Shown here piece after piece: positions 45,161 to 51,577 of a DNA stretch of 51,577 bases (the stretch's first letter is position 1; each line of letters starts with the position of its first letter). The position numbers were made by a program, and so were the translations under genes. Origin of the DNA: an uncultured Pseudomonadota bacterium (GTDB taxonomy: Bacteria; Pseudomonadota; Gammaproteobacteria; Burkholderiales; Methylophilaceae); assembly GCA_903876765.1 (NCBI GenBank), contig CAIRBH010000045.1:1-51577 (forward strand), in the 5' to 3' direction. A model generated the notes under the pieces. That model was not told the origin of the DNA and made no database searches. It saw only the letters and a list, made by a program, of their open reading frames with translations.

Positions 45161-46945
45161 ATGAATAAATCTAGCACGCTAAAATATCCCAATGGCCGCC
45201 TGCAATTAGCAGATGTGTTGAGTATGCTAGTTCGAGACGGCAGCCTAGATAAACAGCTAGCCGAAAAGCTATATCAAGACCGCAAGCTAGACAAATCCAA
45301 TTTACATCCCTTAGTGGTGGTCGCCGAGCAAAAATGGCAAAGCTTGAAGCCACCCCATCAAACCTTAACCGTGGATAGCCTCTCCAGCTGGCTGGCTAGC
45401 CATGCGGGGCTTGAGTATTACAGCATAGACCCCCTCAAATTAGATTTTGGCTCGGCCACTAAAATCATCTCGCAAGCTTATGCGCAACGCCTAAAAATTA
45501 TGCCGATTATGGCTAAAAATGGCGAGGCATTAATTGCCACCACAGAACCATTTAACCTGGACTGGGTGGCAGATCTTGAGCGCGTGTTAAAAATGAAAAT
45601 AAAACTGGTAATGGCCAACCCGCTAGAATTTAACCGCTACCTGCCAGAAATCTATAATTTAGCCAATTCTATGCAAGCCGCGGACTTGGCAAAAGCCGGG
45701 CAAATTATTGGTGTACAAAACTTTGAACAACTCATTGAGCTAGGTAAAGATAAAAACCTAGATGCCAATGAGCAGCATGTCGTGAATATTGTCGATTGGC
45801 TATTTAAATATGCTTTTGAGCAGCGCGCCAGCGATATCCACCTAGAACCTAGACGCAGCATGGGCATTATGCGTTTTAGAATAGATGGCGTATTGCATCA
45901 GGTATATCAAATACCGCCGAATATTATGAACGCCATTACTAGCCGCATTAAACTGCTAGGGCGCATGGATATGGTAGAAAAACGCCGCCCACAAGATGGT
46001 CGCATCAAAACCTTATCAGCCGAAGGCCAAGAAATCGAGCTGCGCTTATCAACCATGCCCACTGCATTTGGCGAAAAAATGGTCATGCGTATTTTTACCC
46101 CTAGCGTTTCTGGCCAAGATTTTTTAGCGCTAGGCTTTGCCAAAGCGCAGGCCGACACGTGGTATCGCTGGACCGCAGCGCCCAATGGCATTATTTTAGT
46201 GACTGGCCCTACGGGCTCGGGCAAAACCACCACCCTGTATGCCACCCTGCGCCAACTTGCCAGCACAGAAGTGAATGTTTGTACGGTAGAAGAACCGATA
46301 GAAATGGTGGAGCCATTATTTAATCAAATGCAAGTGCAAAACAATATCGGCTTAAATTTTTCCGCAGGCATACGCACTCTAATGCGACAAGATCCTGACA
46401 TCATTATGGTGGGCGAGATTCGTGATTTGGAAACTGCCGATATGGCAGTCCAAGCCGCCCTGACTGGGCATCTGGTGCTATCCACCCTGCATACCAACGA
46501 CGCGCCATCCACCATAACCCGCCTATTAGATTTAGGTGTGCCCTCCTACCTCATACAATCCACAGTATTAGGCATTATGGCGCAGCGCTTAGTGCGTACT
46601 TTATGTACCCACTGCAAAGTAGCGACGCCAATTGAGCAAAAAGACTGGCAGGCATTGATAGGTGATAGCAATCTAGCCAAACCAGCAAAGGTTTACCAAG
46701 CGGTAGGCTGTTTAGAGTGCCGCAATACTGGCTTTAGAGGCCGCACTGGCATATACGAAATGCTGACCATGACACCCACCTTAAGAAAGCTGATTACCCC
46801 AGAGACTGATTTAGCCCAACTGAGTAAGCTGGCAAGGCAGCAAGGGATGCAAGCTTTAATTATCAATGGCGCAGAAAAAGTCGCCGCGGGCATCACTACC
46901 ATACAAGAAGTACTGAAAGTAGCGCCGCCACTAGATTCCGACTAA
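45161..46945 (+). CDS. GspE/PilB-family secretion or pilus assembly ATPase
   Basis: A 594-aa hexameric ATPase for type II secretion or type IV pilus assembly. After an N-terminal GspE-type domain (1-190) come RASDIHLEPR, Walker A GPTGSGKTT (349-357), the Asp-box VEEPIEMVEPLFNQ, Walker B DIIMVGEIRDLETAD and the His-box GHLVLSTLHTND. A zinc motif of two CxxC pairs (Cys482/485 and Cys517/520) follows, typical of GspE/PilB. It stands alone, without inner-membrane platform or pilin genes, so GspE and PilB cannot be separated; pilTU in the same window makes a pilus role attractive. Confidence 0.88.
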   Translation: MNKSSTLKYPNGRLQLADVLSMLVRDGSLDKQLAEKLYQDRKLDKSNLHPLVVVAEQKWQSLKPPHQTLTVDSLSSWLASHAGLEYYSIDPLKLDFGSATKIISQAYAQRLKIMPIMAKNGEALIATTEPFNLDWVADLERVLKMKIKLVMANPLEFNRYLPEIYNLANSMQAADLAKAGQIIGVQNFEQLIELGKDKNLDANEQHVVNIVDWLFKYAFEQRASDIHLEPRRSMGIMRFRIDGVLHQVYQIPPNIMNAITSRIKLLGRMDMVEKRRPQDGRIKTLSAEGQEIELRLSTMPTAFGEKMVMRIFTPSVSGQDFLALGFAKAQADTWYRWTAAPNGIILVTGPTGSGKTTTLYATLRQLASTEVNVCTVEEPIEMVEPLFNQMQVQNNIGLNFSAGIRTLMRQDPDIIMVGEIRDLETADMAVQAALTGHLVLSTLHTNDAPSTITRLLDLGVPSYLIQSTVLGIMAQRLVRTLCTHCKVATPIEQKDWQALIGDSNLAKPAKVYQAVGCLECRNTGFRGRTGIYEMLTMTPTLRKLITPETDLAQLSKLARQQGMQALIINGAEKVAAGITTIQEVLKVAPPLDSD

Positions 46946-47144
46946 TAGAGCAGCAACAAAGCACAATCAGTTTCTAGCCACTTTCTCGGCATCAATACCC
47001 GCCGCTTGTACTCATCATCCTTGACCAAATAGGCTCAAACCTTTATGGTATAGGGTTGGCGTACAAAGCACACAAAAAAACCACTCACGCTAACAAAAAC
47101 AAACCTTAGTTTGCTAAAAAAGCATAAAAATTTAAGTAAAAAAT

Positions 47145-47168
47145 AAGCATGGAACCAAGCATGGAACA
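47145..47168. repeat. 12-bp tandem duplication carrying two ilvB start codons
   Basis: AAGCATGGAACC (47145-47156) and AAGCATGGAACA (47157-47168) are adjacent copies, 11 of 12 identical. Each contains an in-frame ATG, so the ilvB start codon has been duplicated. Confidence 0.85.
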
Positions 47169-48882
47169 AAGCACTAAAAAAATCACAGGGGCGGAAATTT
47201 TAATCCGCTGCCTGCATGAAGAAAACGTTGAATTTGTATTCGGCTACCCAGGTGGGGCCGTGCTACATATTTACGACGCTATTTTTCATCAAGATAAATT
47301 TAAGCATATTTTAGTGCGCCATGAGCAGGCAGCGCTGCATGCGGCTGATGCCTATTCTCGTTCCACGGGCAAGGTAGGGGTTGCCCTTGTTACCTCAGGC
47401 CCAGGCGCTACCAATGCCGTTACTGGCATTGCAACGGCTTATATGGATTCTATCCCCATGGTCATTATCAGCGGCCAAGTGCCGACTTATGCCATAGGCG
47501 AGGACGCCTTTCAAGAATGCGATACTGTAGGCATTACCCGCCCCTGCGTTAAACATAATTTTTTAGTTAAAGATGTAAAAGATATTGCCAGCACCATTAA
47601 AAAAGCTTTTTACGTGGCTGCTAGCGGCCGCCCTGGCCCAGTGCTGGTCGACATTCCTAAAGACATCACTGCCGATACTTGCGAATTTGACTATCCAGCC
47701 ACCGTACATTTGCGCTCATATAATCCAGTGACCAAAGGGCATTTAGGACAAATCAAAAAAGCCTTAAAACTGCTGACAGAAGCCAAGCGTCCTATGGTGT
47801 ATTCTGGTGGTGGCGTGGTGCTAGGCGATGCTTCTGCGCATTTAATCAAGCTCGTGCAATCGCTGGGCATTCCTATCACCAGCACTTTGATGGGCTTAGG
47901 TGGCTTTCCAGCCTCTGATGCTAAGTTTCTTGGTATGTTGGGTATGCACGGCACTTATGAAGCAAATATGGCCATGCAAGAATGTGACGTATTGCTAGCG
48001 GTCGGTGCGCGTTTTGATGACCGCGTGATAGGCAACACCAAGCATTTCTTATCCCATCCTCGCACTATCATCCATATTGATATCGACCCCTCTTCAATTT
48101 CAAAGCGGGTAAAAATTGATGTGCCTATAGTCGGCGACGTAAAATCTGTATTAGCCGATATGAATGAGCTGATTGCCACAGAAAAACCAGCGCAAAACAA
48201 CAGTGCGCTCGCCGCTTGGTTGCAGCAAATTGAGGCATGGCGTGGCAAAAAATGCCTAAACTTCGCCCAAAGTAGCGAGTTTATTAAACCCCAATACGTC
48301 ATACAAAAATTGCATGAAGTGACCAAAGGTGATGCCTTTGTGACCTCTGACGTTGGCCAACACCAAATGTGGGCAGCGCAATACTATAATTTTGACAAGC
48401 CACGTCGTTGGATTAACTCTGGCGGCCTTGGCACCATGGGCGTAGGTCTACCTTACGCCATGGGGGTGCAGTTCGCTTATCCCGACGCGCAAGTGGCTTG
48501 CGTCACTGGTGAAGGCAGTATTCAGATGAATATACAAGAGCTTTCTACCTGTGCGCAGTATCATTTGCCGATTAAAGTCATTATGCTCAACAACCGCTAT
48601 TTAGGCATGGTGCGTCAATGGCAAGAGTTTTTCTATGAGAATCGTTACTCTGAATCGTATATGGACAGCCTGCCTAACTTCGTCAAATTGGCTGAAGCCT
48701 ACGGCCATGTTGGTATGCAAATCACCAAGCCAGAAGACGTAGAAGGCGCATTAAAAGAAGCATTTGCCATGAAGTCACGCTTTGTATTTATGGACTTTAT
48801 TACCGACCAAAAAGAAAACGTCTTCCCCATGATACAAAATGGCAAAGGCCTATCTGAGATGATCTTAGCGGAGGACCTATAA
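47149..48882 (+). CDS. ilvB: Acetolactate synthase large (catalytic) subunit
   Basis: A ThDP enzyme that joins two pyruvates (or pyruvate and 2-oxobutyrate) for branched-chain amino acid synthesis. The 577-aa protein has the VRHEQAALHAADAYSR segment with the catalytic glutamate, VTSGPGATNAVTGIATAY, and the ThDP-Mg motif starting at Gly454. That motif reads GEGS with Glu455 where E. coli has Asp; from memory this is common in betaproteobacteria. Two in-frame ATGs (47149, 47161) arise from a 12-bp duplication, neither with a clear Shine-Dalgarno. First gene of ilvBNC. Confidence 0.96.
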   Translation: MEPSMEQSTKKITGAEILIRCLHEENVEFVFGYPGGAVLHIYDAIFHQDKFKHILVRHEQAALHAADAYSRSTGKVGVALVTSGPGATNAVTGIATAYMDSIPMVIISGQVPTYAIGEDAFQECDTVGITRPCVKHNFLVKDVKDIASTIKKAFYVAASGRPGPVLVDIPKDITADTCEFDYPATVHLRSYNPVTKGHLGQIKKALKLLTEAKRPMVYSGGGVVLGDASAHLIKLVQSLGIPITSTLMGLGGFPASDAKFLGMLGMHGTYEANMAMQECDVLLAVGARFDDRVIGNTKHFLSHPRTIIHIDIDPSSISKRVKIDVPIVGDVKSVLADMNELIATEKPAQNNSALAAWLQQIEAWRGKKCLNFAQSSEFIKPQYVIQKLHEVTKGDAFVTSDVGQHQMWAAQYYNFDKPRRWINSGGLGTMGVGLPYAMGVQFAYPDAQVACVTGEGSIQMNIQELSTCAQYHLPIKVIMLNNRYLGMVRQWQEFFYENRYSESYMDSLPNFVKLAEAYGHVGMQITKPEDVEGALKEAFAMKSRFVFMDFITDQKENVFPMIQNGKGLSEMILAEDL

Positions 48883-48885
48883 AAA

Positions 48886-49392
48886 ATGACTACTCACGCT
48901 ACCCGCCATATTATTTCACTGTTGATGGAAAATGAATCAGGCGCGCTATCTCGTGTGGCAGGTTTATTCTCTGCTCGCGGCTACAATATTGAGTCGCTCA
49001 CTGTGGCCGCTACTGAAGACCCGACCTTATCTCGCATGACCATAGTCACCTCAGGCTCAGAGGCTGTGATTGAACAAATCATCAAGCAGCTCAACAAGCT
49101 AGTAGATGTAGTCAAAGTGCTAGACTTAAATGATGGTAAATTTATTGAGCGCGAATTAATGCTGGTCAAAGTAAAAGCAACCAGCGCGTTTAGAGATGAA
49201 ATGAAGCGTATGTGCGATATATTCCGCGGCCGTATTATCGATGTGGCCGACGGCAGCTTTACGATTGAGCTTACCGGCTCAGGTAATAAGTTAGATGCTT
49301 TTATTGAAAGTTTAGATAAAGCAGCGATACTAGAAACAGTGCGCACAGGCGCATCTGGCATAGGTCGTGGTGACAGAATTCTGAAAATTTAA
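48886..49392 (+). CDS. ilvN: Acetolactate synthase small (regulatory) subunit
   Basis: Binds valine and activates the large subunit. The 168-aa protein has the N-terminal ACT domain (HIISLLMENESGALSRVAGLFSARGYNIESLTV) with the effector-site glycines, and the second conserved half (ELMLVKVKA ... FRGRIIDVADGSFTIELTG) typical of IlvH-type subunits (about 163 aa). It starts 3 bp after ilvB, with GGAGGACC just upstream inside the ilvB end. Confidence 0.96.
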   Translation: MTTHATRHIISLLMENESGALSRVAGLFSARGYNIESLTVAATEDPTLSRMTIVTSGSEAVIEQIIKQLNKLVDVVKVLDLNDGKFIERELMLVKVKATSAFRDEMKRMCDIFRGRIIDVADGSFTIELTGSGNKLDAFIESLDKAAILETVRTGASGIGRGDRILKI

Positions 49393-49441
49393 CAACATAA
49401 TATTTAAACCCCTATTGATATTTTATTTAGCAATTGCATAG

Positions 49442-50473
<1,032 letters not shown>

Positions 50474-50497
50474 TTGGTAGTCGATAGTTGTAGTGAG

Positions 50498-50529
50498 GGC
50501 GGGTAGCTAAGCAGCAGCCCGCCTTTTTT
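50498..50529 (+). terminator. Rho-independent terminator of ilvBNC
   Basis: GGCGGG (50498-50503) pairs with CCCGCC (50518-50523) around a 14-nt loop and is followed by six T (50524-50529). It sits 25 bp after the ilvC stop. Confidence 0.85.
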
Positions 50530-50562
50530 GTTAAAAAACCAGCGCTGCGTTAGAGAATTTTT

Positions 50563-51417
50563 ATGAAACTTGCCCTATTCTGTCAGTACCTCATACCTAA
50601 ACAAGCCATTACAGCGCTTGCAGGCAAGCTAGCACACTACAAAGGTGGCAATTTAACAACCGCCGTGATTACTTGGTTTGTAAAACGCTATCAGGTGAAT
50701 ATGGCTGAGGCAGCTAATCCAGACCTAGCATCCTACTCAAGCTTTAATGAATTTTTTATCCGCCCGCTAAAAAATGGTGCAAGGCCGCTAGCGCAAGCGG
50801 CATTTATTTGCCCAGTGGATGGGGCAATTAGCCAGTTTGGCAAAATTGAGGCTGACCAAATCTTTCAAGCCAAAGGGCACTACTATTCCACCCGTGCTTT
50901 AGTCGGTGGCGATACTGCATTAGCACAGGCATTTGAAAATGGTCACTTTGCCTGCCTTTATCTTAGCCCCAAAGATTACCACCGCATCCACATGCCTTGC
51001 GACGGCAGCCTTAAAAGCATGACTTATGTGCCAGGCGCGTTATTTTCGGTCAACCCAAGCACGGCACAAGGCGTGCCAGGATTGTTTGCCAGAAACGAGC
51101 GCTTGGTGTGCGAATTCACCTCAGACCAACATGGTCGCTTTATTATGGTGTTAGTGGGCGCTACGATAGTGGGCAGCATGGCAACCGTTTGGCATGACCA
51201 CGGCATGATTAACCCGCCACGCACTGGCAAAACGCGCATTTGGTATTATCAAGATAAACATATCTCACTGAGACAAGGTGAAGAAATGGGGCGATTTTTA
51301 CTAGGCTCAACCGTAGTGATGTTGTTTGAAAAGCAAGCCATAGAGTTTAATGCCGATTGGCAGGCGGCTCGCGCAATTAAGCTGGGTGAGATGATGGGAG
51401 TAAGCGCAAAACCCTAA
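50563..51417 (+). CDS. psd: Phosphatidylserine decarboxylase proenzyme
   Basis: Makes phosphatidylethanolamine at the inner membrane. The 284-aa proenzyme has the self-cleavage motif LGS at 247-249; cleavage before Ser249 gives the pyruvoyl-bearing alpha chain of about 36 residues. Other blocks are SSFNEFFIRPLKNGARP, CPVDGAISQFG (Asp of the charge relay) and LSPKDYHRIHMPCDG with the conserved histidines. It is transcribed alone after the ilvC terminator and is followed by a REP-like array. Confidence 0.96.
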   Translation: MKLALFCQYLIPKQAITALAGKLAHYKGGNLTTAVITWFVKRYQVNMAEAANPDLASYSSFNEFFIRPLKNGARPLAQAAFICPVDGAISQFGKIEADQIFQAKGHYYSTRALVGGDTALAQAFENGHFACLYLSPKDYHRIHMPCDGSLKSMTYVPGALFSVNPSTAQGVPGLFARNERLVCEFTSDQHGRFIMVLVGATIVGSMATVWHDHGMINPPRTGKTRIWYYQDKHISLRQGEEMGRFLLGSTVVMLFEKQAIEFNADWQAARAIKLGEMMGVSAKP

Positions 51418-51438
51418 AGCACCTTTGTCAAATTCTCT

Positions 51439-51577
51439 CTAGGAGCGGTCTGTGTGACCGCGAGCAAGAGCCAATGTTGTAGGAGCGGTCTGTGACCGCG
51501 AGCAAGAGCCAATGTTGTAGGAGCGGTCTGTGACCGCGAGCAAGAGCCAATGTTGTAGGAGCGGTCTGTGACCGCGA
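51439..51577. repeat. Tandem array of 38-bp REP-like units, running off the window
   Basis: A 38-bp unit (a palindromic part with GCGGTC-TGT-GACCGC plus the constant tail GCAAGAGCCAATGTT) starts at 51479, 51517 and 51555. A first, slightly different copy (TGTGTG in the loop) begins near 51439. The units are direct repeats and the intervening tails are identical. The last copy is cut by the window end. It belongs to the same family as the elements near ompW but with a different loop triplet. Confidence 0.93.

Noticed and set aside
47455-48560. Broken ThDP site in IlvB because GDGS reads GEGS
   Set aside because: From memory, Glu at this position is normal in betaproteobacterial acetolactate synthases, and all other catalytic segments are intact.
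51439-51577. Regularly spaced repeats resembling a CRISPR array
   Set aside because: The segments between palindromes are identical in every unit, so there are no spacers, and no cas gene is present. It is a tandem repeat of a REP-like unit.

Overview
The window reads as ordinary chromosome of a moderately AT-rich betaproteobacterium, most likely a methylotroph of the Methylophilaceae (Methylotenera/Methylophilus type). That placement is an inference from remembered protein resemblance, from the RibBX and PyrX variants, and from an FNR-controlled cbb3 oxidase; no rRNA or tRNA gene is present to confirm it. Genes are dense. I see no prophage, insertion sequence, integrase or CRISPR array, and the only mobile-looking DNA is a family of REP-like palindromes.

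Layout. Bases 1-35 are the first codons of pyrG on the minus strand, followed by tadA. At 0.9-4.8 kb an APC-type permease faces eutC and eutB (cobalamin-dependent ethanolamine ammonia-lyase). At 5.0-10.6 kb there is a Bax-inhibitor-1 membrane protein, then a tightly coupled minus-strand cluster of solute-binding lipoprotein, signal-less YkuD enzyme, two peptide ABC permeases and nagZ, which looks like a cell-wall peptide import and recycling unit. At 10.7-21.5 kb lies a low-oxygen block: ccoNOQP, ccoG, ccoH, a UbiM-like ubiquinone hydroxylase, a radical SAM protein, an FNR regulator, hemN and ompW. Three promoters in this block carry FNR boxes with the same spacing to a -10 hexamer. At 21.7-28.3 kb are rlmD, a secreted protein of unknown function, a PolB-type exonuclease, cysM, dsbB, xseA and a CbbY-like phosphatase. 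At 28.5-34.2 kb are ribE, ribBX, yqgE, ruvX, pyrR, pyrB and pyrX. At 34.3-38.8 kb are pilU and pilT, divergent from yggS-proC-yggT. The rest holds rng-maf, nudJ-mnmA, a small conserved protein, a GST, nadC, a GspE/PilB-family ATPase, ilvB-ilvN-ilvC and psd, and ends inside a tandem array of REP-like units.

How the parts work together. FNR senses low oxygen through a 4Fe-4S cluster and probably switches on the high-affinity oxidase (ccoN), oxygen-independent haem synthesis (hemN) and the porin OmpW. The ABC permeases, YkuD enzyme and NagZ would import and trim murein fragments. EutBC and the permease would release ammonia from ethanolamine. PyrB pairs with a catalytically dead dihydroorotase (PyrX), and RibBX keeps a dead GTP cyclohydrolase II domain.

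The two observations I rate highest are the SBP-YkuD-OppBC-NagZ cluster, which has no ATPase, and a recurrent pattern of short (12-16 bp) tandem duplications lying on or beside start and stop codons of at least nine unrelated genes.
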